Shown one piece after another: positions 50,024 through 61,272 of a stretch of DNA of 64,000 nucleotides. The notes under the pieces are model-generated. The model saw only the letters and a program-made list of their open reading frames with translations, was not told the origin of the DNA and made no database searches. Location of the stretch: NCBI GenBank assembly GCA_914767715.1, contig OU612067.1, positions 32,464,162 through 32,528,161 on the forward strand. Direction: 5' to 3'. Position numbers and translations under genes: made by a program. The DNA comes from Membranipora membranacea. Lineage: Eukaryota; Bryozoa; Gymnolaemata; Cheilostomatida; Membraniporidae. The number at the start of each line of letters is the position of its first letter. Position 1 is the stretch's first letter.

Positions 50024-50929
50024 TGCTTCAATAGTTTGTTGATTTCACCTGTATTTACAATGTTTTCCTTGATTATATTTTAAGATTTCGAGTCAACTTT
50101 TGACAAATCTCAATATTCATCCTATTCTTTATTTAATAGGTAATGTCTTAAAATCCATATCATGTTTAAATAAAACTGTGTAAAAGTTCAAAGTTTAAAC
50201 CCTAACTGTGAAGCTGCACAGGAGTCCAGGAACTCTGGTTACCTTCAAACACGTATTTCGATGAGTATGTATGCACATTGAAAAGTAGTAAAGAAAATAA
50301 TCTTCAAGAGTGCAAATACAAACAAGCAGCCTGCCATTTTTACACACAAAGCAGGGAGTTCGAGACGTCTCAATTTCCCTGAGAGAAGCAAAAGTGACAT
50401 TGGAATGATCTGACCTCAAAATCAGAAGAATCTTATATTAGCCAAAAGCAAAGATCACATACTGGTTTACTCAAAAGTATGAGATATTGGTTTTTGCTTG
50501 AACAGTTGTGAAATCCCACGACTTTCCAACTAAGATAGGAATATACTGTGCAGGTTGGTTTACCTTGGTATTCTGGTACATTTATCGTGTATGAGTAAAA
50601 TATCTATGTATGACCAATAACGTCTCTCAGGTCACATGTTTTAAGTGAGCCTATCCTGTAGATATGTCAGCAAATGGATATCACCGCTAAGTCAGCATAA
50701 GCTTAGTCACCTTTTTATTTCCCTGTTGATGAATCATTAAAGTATGCAGTATGAACTATGAAGTCATCCTTTTTTGGTATAAAACAAAGGCTGTGTTTTG
50801 GCAATAAATTATTAGCTAAGCAAAAATGGCTAAAATTGTTTACATAAAATCATTGACAAAAGCAGAGAAAAAAGGAAAGAAATATTCTCTGATCAGATCT
50901 TTGGGAAAAAGAGGAATTCTCAGACTGCA
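50024..50929. other. Noncoding, nothing firm
   Basis: A short basic ORF of 47 codons starts at 50826 on the + strand in a good start context (aaaaATGGct). It overlaps the decayed LINE below and has no known domain. Confidence 0.45.
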
Positions 50930-52140
50930 TGGCGCAACGCCTGCTTTCTTTAGTTGGAGAACTGCGTAAAAGGCTGACTTTTGCTGATAATTTTCTCAAC
51001 ATGATTGGAGAATTTCAGGTGTTGGTGAGATTGTACACCAAGCAGTCCACTTTCCTCATTGTCCACAACGGGTATATTTGAGATGGTGAGAGCATCACAA
51101 TGTTTTGTCTTTTTTAAGGTGAATATGGTGCGCGACGATTTGGCAATATACAATATCATGTAGTTTTCTACACACCTGTTGGCGGCATAACTGGCTGCTG
51201 TTTGGAAGTGCATATTGTTTGCTTGTTTGCTTTGTGTGCAGTACAGTTGGCTATGGTGACCTGTTCTGCTTTCGCGCTGTTGATTATTGTGGTGTTGTCA
51301 ACATACTTGATAGTAATAGTGTTTCGTGTGGGATTTAATCATGAACAAAAACATTCCATAATAATGCTGCGAAAATAGTATCCTGCGGCTACCGATTCGA
51401 GGCTGTTAAGATGGTGATGTACTACCTTTGTATCGTACTTTCTATTCTCTGTTACTGAGAAAGTCTTTGACTAGCAGAACTAATGCTGGTGGTTCCTTCA
51501 GCTCCTGAAGTTTCTCAATGGCGATGTCAGGCTTCATGCTATTAAAAGCTTTGCTGAAGTCAAGGAGGGCCTGCCTGCACACCCACACAGACTTTATTGT
51601 CTAGTGATGTTGCGACATGGTTTGTGAGACTTACCAGTGCATCTGTAGTGCCAACTCCTGAAGTCTGTGCATACTTATGGTGAGAATTTGCTGTTTGAAA
51701 AGTTCTGATATTGTCTGCCGTTATCTTTCCAAGATGATAAAACAAGGAAATAAATATATCCGAAAATCTTTGAAAGTTTTTGGCGATTTTACCCTGTTTG
51801 TTGGAGTAATCTCTACATTGAAGAAGATTCCCCAATTTAACGAGCGTCGTTGATCCTAGATGCTAGGAGCTAATTATTTTGGCATTATTCTTGGAGATCC
51901 TGGTAGGGAAATCTGATGAGTGTGTCGCTTTATTAGTCTTGATGTTAATAGTAGACGCAAGACATTGTATTCCTCAACTTTTGGCATTGTTTCACTAGTT
52001 GGTATCTCAGGGTGAAGGTGAAGGTACAGTGTGTTTCTTGTAAGTAGGCTTTTAACACCTCTGTAAAACTGTTTATGGTCAATGTGAGTCATCTTGGCAA
52101 TCGAGCTGTTTGAAGAATCCTGCTCATCAGTGATATTTTT
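50930..52140 (-). pseudogene. Decayed Jockey-type LINE reverse transcriptase
   Basis: On the - strand, successive frames give AQTSGVGTTDALVSLTNHV and NKVCVGVQ, then (shifted) LDFSKAFN near 51541-51566, the first RT catalytic box, and a distal part (50950-51213) with NNEESGLLGVQSHQ-like and FSNHVEKI strings typical of the post-YADD region. Several frameshifts separate them. Old, inactive copy. Confidence 0.8.
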
Positions 52141-52565
52141 GGAATTGAGCCACCAATTATTTTAGCCTGAGCTAAGTAGCTTAGCTAAGTAACTATAAGC
52201 TTCCCTGTTGGTAAATGAGATAATTGAGAATATATGTTTTTGATTATAAACACTTCATTTTTTCTTTCTTATAATGTAACATATTATAGGGGAAAAAAAT
52301 ATGGTGCGCTTCACGCATTTGTAACCGAAAGTGACGATCAACGCCACTGTAAATGTTGTTTGGCAGACAGGGTACTTGCCATAGTATTAGATGTTGTTAA
52401 ATCTGGTGCAGAAATGACGAACAAATGAACACCATCACCAGGAAATTGTTAGCATTTCCACAATGGACGACATAAGTTAGTGATAGGGAGGTGGGAGGGA
52501 AATTGACAGAGTTGTTTTCTTTCAAGACCGGCGTGGTGACCGGATGTAGATTGAAAGAAAGAATA

Positions 52566-52660
52566 TGTGAGTAGCTGTGAACAGCAGTTCTAAGAAAGCC
52601 TATCATTGGCTGAGAACAGTAGTTCTAAGAAAGCCTATCATTGGCTGAGAACAGTAGTTC
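52566..52660. repeat. 34-bp tandem repeat inside the retroelement
   Basis: About two and a half units of gaacagtagttctaagaaag followed by cctatcattggct, lying between the Z and second Y repeats. Confidence 0.9.
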
Positions 52661-53060
52661 TAAGTTTTCCTTACCAATAAGTTGTCCTTAGTTGGTTGAG
52701 GGAGGGCAACTTTTTATTCAGTTGACCTAGGATTATTTGTCTTGTCTTGGGACTGATTGCCAAGACAAGGGCGGTGTTATCAGGGCAGAAAAAAATCTTT
52801 TTTGTACCAAAAACTTTATTTTTTCTTTCTTATAATGTAACATATTATAGGGGAAAAAAATATGGTGCGCTTCACGCATTTGTAACCGAAAGTGACGATC
52901 AACGCCACTGTAAATGTTGTTTGGCAGACAGGGTACTTGCCATAGTATTAGATGTTGTTAAATCTGGTGCAGAATTGACGAACAAATGAACACCAAACCA
53001 ATTGTATTGAGCGAGGCATACCTAGCAAGCTCAGAACAATTGTTTCGCCAAAACTGCACC

Positions 53061-53866
53061 TTAGTTTATCAAGATATATTTCTTGAAGGCATCGGATGAC
53101 CACCTGCCAAAAGATCTTATTCTTGAGTCAGACCAGCCCTGAATGCTAGCCCAGGTAGCGCCACCTCGTCTCAGTGAGTGAGGAGTGACCCAGCCCTCTA
53201 TTTTTGAATCCTTTAGGACTTCACTGAACTCTTTTCTGAACTCTGCTGTTGTGACTTCAAACAAAGTGCTGCTGCTGGAGGGTTTCAAGTGTTTTAAATA
53301 CCTCTTAACGAGGCGAACTGGGTATGTCTTTCCCCCTACTGCTTTAATCTGAATGCTTGCAGACTCTGCAGAATTCTTGAAAGAATTAATGTGCACTTCC
53401 ATGGCACCCTTGCTAAAACACACATCACCAACAGACATATGATGCCCTGCTGAAGATATACAATACTCGCTAGGGCGTAAGAATCCATAAAAAGCACAAG
53501 ATACCATGGCAGAAAAGCGCCTCCCATCTATACTTCCCAAGACCTGCTCTGCCTCAGAGTGTGTAGTTGGTCAAGGGATATCGCCTGTGTTTTCTTTTGG
53601 GTTCTACCCTGTGAGTTTTTTATACCCCTCAATATTAACTTTAGTTTATGAGTAGCAAAGGTAACCTCACTGTTCTTTTTTACGCAAAAGAATTTTACTG
53701 CTGACACATGTGACAGGATTGCACTGTGTTTCTTTCCTTCTTGTGCCAGGTTTGTGACCCACAACTCCATTGACGAAGTAGAGAATTTTTTGAGCTGGTG
53801 CTCAGAGCAGAACATTTTGTATTGGTTGTAAAATCGATCGTAAGACTTCTTTGAGCCCTCGGACAA
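53061..53866 (-). pseudogene. Tyrosine recombinase of the retroelement, with one frameshift
   Basis: The N-terminal half (53866-53528) is a SAM-like core-binding domain (MSEGSKKSYDRFYNQYKMFC, then WVTNLAQEGKKHSAILSHVS). The catalytic half (53540-53061) is in another frame: GFLRPSEYC carries the first catalytic Arg, PHSLRRGGATW the His-x-x-Arg pair, and GRWSSDAFKKYI the Trp/His position and nucleophilic Tyr. The shift falls about 53545-53560, where a continuous reading (EAEQVLGSIDGR) exists in the second frame. The enzyme joins circular DNA intermediates into the genome in this class. The shift probably inactivates this copy, unless it is a sequencing error. Confidence 0.85.
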
Positions 53867-54117
53867 AGACTTGTCTAAGAAGCCCCTCGCCTTAGCTCTC
53901 AGACCTGAAATAAATAGTGCAGGGAATCTTTAATGTATGAGTACGTACTTATATTTCTAAAATAAACATTGCACAATAATAATTAATGTCATGTGTTTGC
54001 TTTGACCTTCTCACCCCCGCGCTGCACGTCCTGAGGCTCAAAGGTCACTTTTGTACTTATGATTAGAAAAGAAAAATAGATATTATTATTTGTCACCTTA
54101 CGACCAGTATTTATCTT

Positions 54118-55716
54118 TTACCCTACTCGGACACAAGTGTAAGCTAGTTGGACAGGCAGCCATGGTGGGAAATGGAGTTTAAATTCTCTGATTTTATTTC
54201 TGGACAACAAATCTGCAGCAATGTTCTCTAATCCTGGGGTATGTCTGGGCACTAGGAGAATATTTTGTTGCATGCATAGGAGCGCCAAGGGGCGTAGTAG
54301 CTTTCTCACAACAGCATCTTTACAATACAGATGTTCTAGAATAGAGACTAGGGCCCCATTATCTGTCCTGACCTCAACCACTGAATTTGCAAATTTTTTC
54401 TGCCACATGTGCACTGCTACGAATATGGGGAACAGCTCTAGAACTGTGATGGTTAAGTTTCTCCAAAGTTCATCTGGCCACATCCCATGGAACCAGGTGT
54501 TTCCCCAAAAACCTCCATATCCTATTGATCCTGAAGCATCAGTGACCAGAGTGAAGTCTACAGCCCCTGCCACAAGATATTGGAACTGTTTACCGGATGC
54601 TAAATAAGACAGAAAATCTCTCCATACAACCAAATCAGATCTGGTCTCACAAGATATATGCCGCATGTGATTTTGATCAGATGACATGATACCCTTTAGA
54701 CTGCCATACACACTACTGAGGTATGCACGGCCTGCTACTACAATCTGGGAAAGATGGCAAAGTTTACCTAGTAGTCTTTGCCAATATTTTACTCGCTGGC
54801 GGTGTTTAGATAGAAATGCATTGATGTGATTTAGGGCATCTGCTACCTTGGCTTGAGGAATAAATAGACTCCCCTGTGCAGAGTCTATCCCTATCCCTAG
54901 AAAGACAATTGTTCTTGTAGCTTCTTCTGTTTTGTGAGCAGAAACAGGTACCTCTACATCCCTGCACACCCCTAAGATCCTATGGAGCACATCATTACAA
55001 GCATCCGCCCCAGAGGCAACAATGAGAAAATCATCTAGATAGTTAAAAATGCGACATTCGTGATTTTGTATAATGATGAAGAGCCATCGGAGCATATCAC
55101 TTATCCTTTGGAAAATCTTGCAGCTGCTCCCTGCCCCCATAGGTAATCTAGTATCAATGTAGTATTGGCCATCTACCTTAATACCTAAGAACTGCCATTC
55201 TGATTTTGTGATGGGAACCATTCGATATGCATCCGATATATCAAGTTTGGCAAAATAGGCCTGGTCTGGTTCGTTGAGTGATAAAACATGTGTTACTACA
55301 TCTCTTATGTTACAATATTTTACCTCACGGTTATGCGTGGGAATATTATCATTTACTGATGTTCCGTGTGGAGCTGATAGATCAAATATCATGCGCCATT
55401 TTTCAGAGTTAGCTTTTGGAATGACATAGATTGGGGAAATCATCATGCCCTGGATGGGAGGTTTTTCAAAAGGCCCAATGATGCGGCCAAAGTCTACTTC
55501 GGCGTGAAGTTTTTTCATGAGATGTACTTGGTTCCTGCTTTTTCCTTTAACTGATGCCACTACTTGAGAACTGTGGCAAAGGCCAAGTTTGAACCCATTT
55601 CTGAAACCATTGGCGATGTACTCCAAGTCTGGAAAGGCCTCGATCATCCCCAGTAATTTTTTTACATTGACAGGAGTTGAGACATCATAGTCTTTTATTT
55701 CTGGAAGGGAAAACAC
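54118..55716 (-). CDS. Reverse transcriptase-RNase H of the retroelement
   Basis: 532 codons, intact. RT palm: FAKLDISDAYRMVPI (first Asp, about residues 155-169), LPMGAGSSCKIFQ (about 191-203), and the YLDDFLIVA catalytic box (about 226-234). RNase H: LVTDASGSIGYGG (about 390), the Glu in TVLELFPIFVAVHMW (about 418), the Asp in VEVRTDNGALVSIL (about 444), and ENIAADLLSRNK (about 498), so all four acidic residues are present. YLDD rather than YADD and the following RNase H are typical of tyrosine-recombinase and LTR elements, not LINEs. It follows gag after 53 bases on the same strand. Confidence 0.93.
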   Translation of the reverse strand: MFSLPEIKDYDVSTPVNVKKLLGMIEAFPDLEYIANGFRNGFKLGLCHSSQVVASVKGKSRNQVHLMKKLHAEVDFGRIIGPFEKPPIQGMMISPIYVIPKANSEKWRMIFDLSAPHGTSVNDNIPTHNREVKYCNIRDVVTHVLSLNEPDQAYFAKLDISDAYRMVPITKSEWQFLGIKVDGQYYIDTRLPMGAGSSCKIFQRISDMLRWLFIIIQNHECRIFNYLDDFLIVASGADACNDVLHRILGVCRDVEVPVSAHKTEEATRTIVFLGIGIDSAQGSLFIPQAKVADALNHINAFLSKHRQRVKYWQRLLGKLCHLSQIVVAGRAYLSSVYGSLKGIMSSDQNHMRHISCETRSDLVVWRDFLSYLASGKQFQYLVAGAVDFTLVTDASGSIGYGGFWGNTWFHGMWPDELWRNLTITVLELFPIFVAVHMWQKKFANSVVEVRTDNGALVSILEHLYCKDAVVRKLLRPLALLCMQQNILLVPRHTPGLENIAADLLSRNKIREFKLHFPPWLPVQLAYTCVRVG

Positions 55717-55769
55717 AAGAAAAGAAATTCTTCAACATTTCGTTAATCAGCATGCTAACAACATTTCCT

Positions 55770-56471
55770 CTATTTGTGTGATTTACAATCTTTTACAGAA
55801 TGACTACCCCTACACTGTCTACACTCGTGCTTATAACGACAATTTGTTCTGTTACACCCAAATGTGTTATACTGGTTACAAACAGCATTCCATTTACCAT
55901 TAAATGAAGATGATGATTGCGAGTGTGGTGTTTTCGGTTTGGCTTTAACCTTGCTTTTCAGCTCTGGCAGGCAGTCTACCAATTCTGGGAGGTACTCTCC
56001 CCACTGAATAGTGTCATGCTGGTGCTTTGCCGTGCGGAATTGCACGTCATATTCAACGGCATCCCGACCCGTTCTTTTCAGCATTTGTACATTTTGCATA
56101 TGTCTGATCAGGCCCTGTATCTCTGCAGGGAAGTACTCCGCTCTAATGGACATATATATTAAGAAACATTCAATCCATGAGTAAAAAGAAAGATCTGCCG
56201 ATTCTTCTTCCTCCTCGAAGCCACCTGACTCCGGGTTGAACTTGAATTTTTTTGATTGTTTATCTTTTAATGCCTTTGGCTTTGACAAGGCCAGGTTTAC
56301 AACCTCACCTCTCTGGATGGCCTTTTTTGTTTTATCTGTTACATGACCTGTTTTCGGAACAGGAGGGATGCAGCCGAATCCTCTAACGCCTTTTACTGCG
56401 GCTAGAGGTACATCCGAGTCTGAGCTAGATTCAGAGGATACTTCTACAGGAGTCGTAGATTTCCTTTTCCT
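55770..56471 (-). CDS. Gag-like protein of the retroelement
   Basis: Frame is open from 56471 to 55770; the first ATG is at 56288, but the 61 codons before it read as protein-like (RKRKSTTPVEVSSESSSDSD), preceded by ttgtag, a possible splice acceptor, so the start may be spliced. The C terminus has Cys/His-rich zinc motifs: CNQYNTFGCNRTNCRYKHEC (a CCCH-like finger) and CRQCRGSHSVKDC. It would bind the element's RNA and form particles. The rest is charged and not recognisable by domain. Confidence 0.8.
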   Translation of the reverse strand, partial: RKRKSTTPVEVSSESSSDSDVPLAAVKGVRGFGCIPPVPKTGHVTDKTKKAIQRGEVVNLALSKPKALKDKQSKKFKFNPESGGFEEEEESADLSFYSWIECFLIYMSIRAEYFPAEIQGLIRHMQNVQMLKRTGRDAVEYDVQFRTAKHQHDTIQWGEYLPELVDCLPELKSKVKAKPKTPHSQSSSSFNGKWNAVCNQYNTFGCNRTNCRYKHECRQCRGSHSVKDCKSHK

Positions 56472-56511
56472 CTACAATATGAATTATTGGTTGATGATTA
56501 TCCTATTGCCT

Positions 56512-57027
56512 TTATTTATTCATTTCACGTTTAACAAAATGAATTGCTGAAGCCAGGTAGTTGGCTGATCTCCTGTAACCAACAGGATACATGTGGGTAC
56601 CATCGCACAATGCCTTAGGTATGCGACGGTCCCAAAACCAAAAAAGAATTCCAGATTCCTTGAATCGTGAGTCAGGGAAATTATTAAATAACAACTCGTT
56701 TAAAGATTTTGCTTTCAGGTTATAATCTTGCAAGGCACGTGGTTGGAAGCTCATGATTAATACTGCTTTTACTCCTACATTACGAAGCATAATTGAAAGT
56801 TCTCTGATGCTATCCGCAACCGACTCGGGTGACCTCTCTACTAAATCATTTCCCCCAGTCATGATAACGGCAATGTCAAAATGAGAGGCAAGCTGTGCTC
56901 TCTGTTTTTGATACATAACATGAGCACCCCCTTTAACCACCCATCTTAAAGATATATTGCTGATTTTTTTTGGATAACTTCTTGGTACGCAGATAGCCTT
57001 ACTCCATGGGAATCTCCTAGAACACAT
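56512..57027 (-). CDS. SGNH-hydrolase-like ORF of the retroelement
   Basis: 171 codons. It shows two of the SGNH blocks: MTGGNDLVE (block III, Asn) and DGTHMYPVGYRR (block V, catalytic Asp-x-x-His). The usual block I GDS with the nucleophilic Ser is not visible; the open frame begins just where it would be (upstream the frame reads GIIIFCEGM). Such hydrolase domains are known in many Ngaro elements and in some CR1 ORF1 proteins; their role there is unresolved. It lies upstream of gag, with the stop about 40 bases before gag's open frame. Confidence 0.75.
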   Translation of the reverse strand: MCSRRFPWSKAICVPRSYPKKISNISLRWVVKGGAHVMYQKQRAQLASHFDIAVIMTGGNDLVERSPESVADSIRELSIMLRNVGVKAVLIMSFQPRALQDYNLKAKSLNELLFNNFPDSRFKESGILFWFWDRRIPKALCDGTHMYPVGYRRSANYLASAIHFVKREMNK

Positions 57028-58771
57028 ACCTTCACAGAAGATGATGATGCCTACAATAGAAATGTTACCTATGACATACGGATATGTAATCCTTCTAATG
57101 ATAGCCCTATGTTCTAGTAATTAAGTTGATTAGTGGGATCATACAGGTAGGAGATGGCAAGTACCCTTTTTCAGCAGATACGTGCTTCCTATCAGTTTTT
57201 TTAAAAAAAATTTTATGTGCTTTCTTAGTCCAGAGTCGACGGTGACCAGGCACCAACTTGCACTAGCTGGAAGGAGCCTTGGTGAAGGCTCCTGAACAGG
57301 TGGTAGGGGGGGTTAATTGAGGTTAATAGAACTGCAAGTGAGAATTTTTAGCCGATCTTCTACCAACTAATGGTGAATATATAAATTTCCGTCTGTTCCA
57401 ATAATTCACGCCTGGTAGGACCATTTGGCAAAAGGTACTCTCTTGAGACCAACGTGCACACACCCACCAATGGGGCCTGTGGCATCACCATGGTCAGCCT
57501 GGCACTGACTCTCCCGAACAAGTTCCAACCAGCGTCAAAACGTACAAACGACAGCAGGTAGCACTAGGTTCTTATATATCGGTCGATTCGGGTATCAAAT
57601 GATAATGCATGATAATTATGATCAATTTTAATTTCATGATAGGTTCACTTATCTGCTGAATAAGACAGTTGTTAAAAGACACCAGGTCATTTACAACATT
57701 GCAGGATAGTTGTAACACATACCCATGACAGGTAATATATACTAGCCACCGATATTATAGTCGCATAACAATCAATTGTCGCATGACAAACGGCAAGGCA
57801 GTACGATCAACTTACTAGTTGACAAGGTGTCTCACCATACTACCATCTCTTGATGGTAGACTCACTTGCAATAGGACAGATTGTTGACTACTTCGTCTAC
57901 ATAATCTGGGGGCATGTATTCACTTGTACTATGTACAAAGCGGAGCCCAATTTGTTAGTATGAAAGTATAATGGGAACAAGGAAAACAGTAATAGCAAGC
58001 AATAGCGAGCCCCAGCAAGCAAACAACAGCAAGCCAGCAACAGCAAGCCAGCAACAGCAAGCCAGCAACAGCAAGCCAGCAACAGCATTACTCCCTGGTA
58101 GAACTTACCAATTTTATCTTTAACTGTAATAGTTTGGCTGCTCCCAGCGTATGTTGTGCAAGGAGTCTTTTATTTATCTTATTTAAGTCATTTTTCTATT
58201 CTCCATTTTTTTGAATTTATTTAAATTTTTTTTTTTTTTTTTTTTGAAAAGGTGTCTTAGAAATACATATTTTTGAGAGTAACATCTTTAGAGACAGGCG
58301 TAAGTGTGGACTTTTCGTGTGAATTCAATATGAATTTGACTACAAGGGGAATAACCACCAATATGTAGTAACTACGTTACCAGGGAGGTGACTCCACTCT
58401 CCATCAATTGGTAACATAACTCTGACCAGTCAAGTCATCTCAGGACCAAAAATCTTATAATGGAATCCCTTGGATATAATGGTGTTGCATCAAGGAGTAA
58501 CAGGGTACTCCTTGGTTGAATCACTCTTGGTTGAGTGATCATCAATGAGCTAGTTCACTGCCTACATTATTATCATAATGATGAATAGATTCAACCTGAG
58601 TTGAATTTGAAAGTTTTTCTAGCCAGTCTTCACTATCAAATCAATGAGAATACTTTCTTCCAGTTCCAGTATATGTTCTCAATATGCATTAAATACCTGG
58701 TTAGTAGCTGCGGCTAGTTTTGAGTGTGTAGCTGGCATGGTGAGTTGACAGAGTTGACTCTAGATTAAATA
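57028..58771. other. 5' noncoding part of the retroelement
   Basis: No coding frame. A 14-bp tandem repeat (cagcaagccagcaa, about five units) lies at about 58025-58085 and makes a spurious Leu/Ala/Cys-rich frame on the - strand. A T-run lies near 58228-58246. Confidence 0.7.
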
Positions 58772-58933
58772 AATTGACAGAGTTGTTTTCTTTCAAGACC
58801 GGCGTGGTGACCGGATGTAGATTGAAAGCCTCCTGTAACCAACTAAGTAGCTTAGCTAAGTAACTATAAGCTTCCCTGTTGGTAAATGAGATAATTGAGA
58901 ATAAATGTTTTTGATTATAAACACTTCATTTTT

Positions 58934-59876
58934 CTGTCCACTATAAAGGAGGCTGTATACTGACCTCAGCTTCTCAGTCACATCGAATTAGTAGTTTGTA
59001 CATCAGCAATGACTAGTGTAGTGATATGACTTTAACTTTGACCTTGTGTAATAATGTAAGCAGATGAAAAAATGCCTGTCAGCGTGTATATATACCTAGG
59101 GGGCAAGTGGTAAGCCTAACCAATGCTCATATAATAACCTGATCTAACGCTGGCCTAACCTAGAATAAAAATGAGACTTTGTATGTTGTCACTAAGACAA
59201 GGAAGTTAAATGTTCTGTTTGCTGCCGCACCACTTACTTTTACACGCTCAATATGCTGATGGGATTGATACAGGGCAGTTGTGCTTAGAACTCATAGACA
59301 ATTAAGATATCAAACTCATACTTGCAGCTATATGTAGTAAATATCATAAACGTCTTGTCTGTTACTGATACCAGGCAAATGGATCCAACTGATGCCAAGG
59401 AAACTGCTGAACTATGGCCATTCTAAAGTAATTCATAGGTCTGTTGCTAGTTATTCTGAAACTGGTATACTTTTTTAGGTTGTTTATTTTAGGTAGAGTG
59501 TTGGTGACTTTTCACCAGTCTGAGCATAAAAAAAAGAAATTTAATAATTTATTGGCTTTCATAACAGATTGAACACTATTGCTTATCTATGTGCGCAAAG
59601 ACTGTGGTGAAGAATTTGATATTATCCTTGATTGCTACTTGATTGGTATCACACAATTAATTAATTAAGTTATTCAGTACAAGGATCTAAGTGAAATTCA
59701 TTCGAAGATATGACAGACAGATAGCTAGTCACCACACTACCACCAAACATGTCTGTGCCCAAAAAAATGCCCACTTTCAAACAAATATTTCTGGGTCTAA
59801 CAAATCGTTGCCAGCTGCTGATATTTGATCACTATTTATAGTCTCAGTTTTGTCCCTGACAGGAGGCTGCTGAAGG
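58934..59876. other. Flank between the two retroelements, nothing recognised
   Basis: May include the 5' region of the following LINE, whose start could not be placed. Confidence 0.45.
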
Positions 59877-60200
59877 ATGCTATTGAATATAACATACCTG
59901 CAGCCCAGACGTGTCTACTTCACTACTCATTGGTCTTCACTTTTGAGCTACTGTCATGACCATTCATACATTATTATGCAGTTGCTGGAGCGAAAACATC
60001 ATCTGAGACTGGATGTGATGAAGGATAAGTTTGTATGGACCCAGGATATGAACATATATGTGCGGTATAATGAAAGAGCCAACCGCATCCTTATCACTTG
60101 TGTAAATGATCTTGACAAGCTTCAGGAGAACTCTACGTCTGAAACCAATCAGTCAGCACCTATACTAAGACCTCGCAAACAACAGAGCACATCCGGCTAG
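59877..60200 (+). CDS. ORF upstream of the LINE endonuclease (possible ORF1 remnant)
   Basis: 107 codons, no recognisable zinc knuckle, coiled coil or RRM. It ends 47 bases before the endonuclease ORF and in a different frame. It is assigned to the LINE by position only; it may be the C-terminal part of ORF1 or flanking sequence. Confidence 0.4.
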   Translation: MLLNITYLQPRRVYFTTHWSSLLSYCHDHSYIIMQLLERKHHLRLDVMKDKFVWTQDMNIYVRYNERANRILITCVNDLDKLQENSTSETNQSAPILRPRKQQSTSG

Positions 60201-60246
60201 GCCAAACCTTCTATAAGCTTGTTACCAGATGGTCGCATCATTCTGA

Positions 60247-61272
60247 ATGTTAAGTATTGTCCATCTAAATATAAGATCTTTGCCTAAACATTTTGATGAG
60301 TTCAGACTAACTCCTGATTTGGTCAATAATGACATAATCTGTTTTTCGGAAACTTGGTTTAGTGGCTCTCATTATGACAACAATTTTCAACTACCTGGTT
60401 ATGTATTGATTCGTAAGGATAGGGGTTTGACTTCACGTGGTGGCGGGCTGGCTGTTTATGTTAAACAAAACATAAAATTCGACAAAGTTGATTTGACTTC
60501 ACATGGTGGGACCGAAGTTCTATGCATCGAAATTGTTATTGCTGAGTCTAGATTTTGTTTGGTCCTTGTTTACAATCCACCTTGTGTTGAAAGCACCGAT
60601 GTTTCCTGTAATTTTGAAAAGCTATTGGATGCTCACAATTTACGAAAGCCAACTGTAATTATAGGTGATTTTAACATTGACTGGTCCGGTAATTCACAAA
60701 CGAAAGAAAATCTTGAAACCCTCATGAGACTTCATCAATATGAACAGCTCGTTAGAGAGTATACTAGATGTTTTAAAGATTCAAATACTACGATTGACTT
60801 ACTTTTCTCAAATGTTCAAAATTTAGTACCTGAACACAAGGTTATAAAAAGTGATATTAGTGATCATTTTGCAATTCAAATGAAAGTTAATCTTAGAAAG
60901 CCTAAGGCTGGCTTTTCTTATGTCACCAAGCGAGATTTCGGAAATTTTGATGATCTTGAGTTTTTTAATAGTGCGAAATCTCTCGATTTTAATATTGTAG
61001 AGAATGTTCATTGTGTTCACGAAGCAGCAGATATTTTAGAATCAAAAATAGAATTATTGGTGGAGCAGTTTGCACCATTTAAAACCCAACGCTCAAAGCA
61101 GAAAAACAATCATTGTTGGAAGTGTCCAGTGGCATCTAAACTAACAAGCCTTAAAAAAGATGCATTTCAAAAGTTTGTTGAGACGGGATTTGATAAAAAT
61201 TCTACTGCCTGGGAGCATTATCGTTTAATCCGTAACAAGGCAACAAACGCAGTAAGAGATGCCAAAAAGTGA
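60247..61272 (+). pseudogene. LINE AP endonuclease domain (ORF2 part 1), ends at a premature stop
   Basis: Exonuclease-endonuclease-phosphatase fold motifs in order: VHLNIRSL (start), ICFSETWFS (catalytic Glu, about residues 35-43), GGGLAVYV, VIIGDFNIDW (Asp/Asn, about 138-147), TIDLLFSN, and SDISDHFAI (terminal Asp-His, about 209-217). The frame continues past the domain into the linker before RT and then meets TGA; the same frame resumes directly after it, so the stop is a point lesion inside an originally continuous ORF2. Confidence 0.9.

Larger units (their letters stand above)
52172..58933 (-). mobile_element. Tyrosine-recombinase retrotransposon (Ngaro/DIRS-like), about 6.8 kb
   Basis: On the - strand the order is SGNH-like ORF, gag, RT-RNase H, tyrosine recombinase. 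No integrase, protease or LTR pair is present. Three direct-repeat pairs mark the ends: X at 52172-52262 and 58843-58933; Y (177 bp, one mismatch seen) at 52258-52434 and 52819-52995; Z (57 bp) at 52501-52557 and 58772-58828. Y...Z...Y at the 3' side and Z near the 5' end are the split direct repeats expected of Ngaro elements. The role of X, which lies outermost at both ends, is unclear, so the exact ends are provisional. There is no methyltransferase domain, which argues for Ngaro rather than DIRS1. Confidence 0.85.

Noticed and set aside
50826-50969. 47-codon basic ORF
   Set aside because: Good start context, but it overlaps decayed LINE sequence and has no known domain; not enough for a gene call.
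54221-54607. 128-codon ORF on the + strand
   Set aside because: Antisense shadow of the RT-RNase H ORF.
57897-58088. Leu/Ala/Cys-rich ORF on the - strand
   Set aside because: Arises from the 14-bp cagcaagccagcaa repeat; low-complexity artefact.
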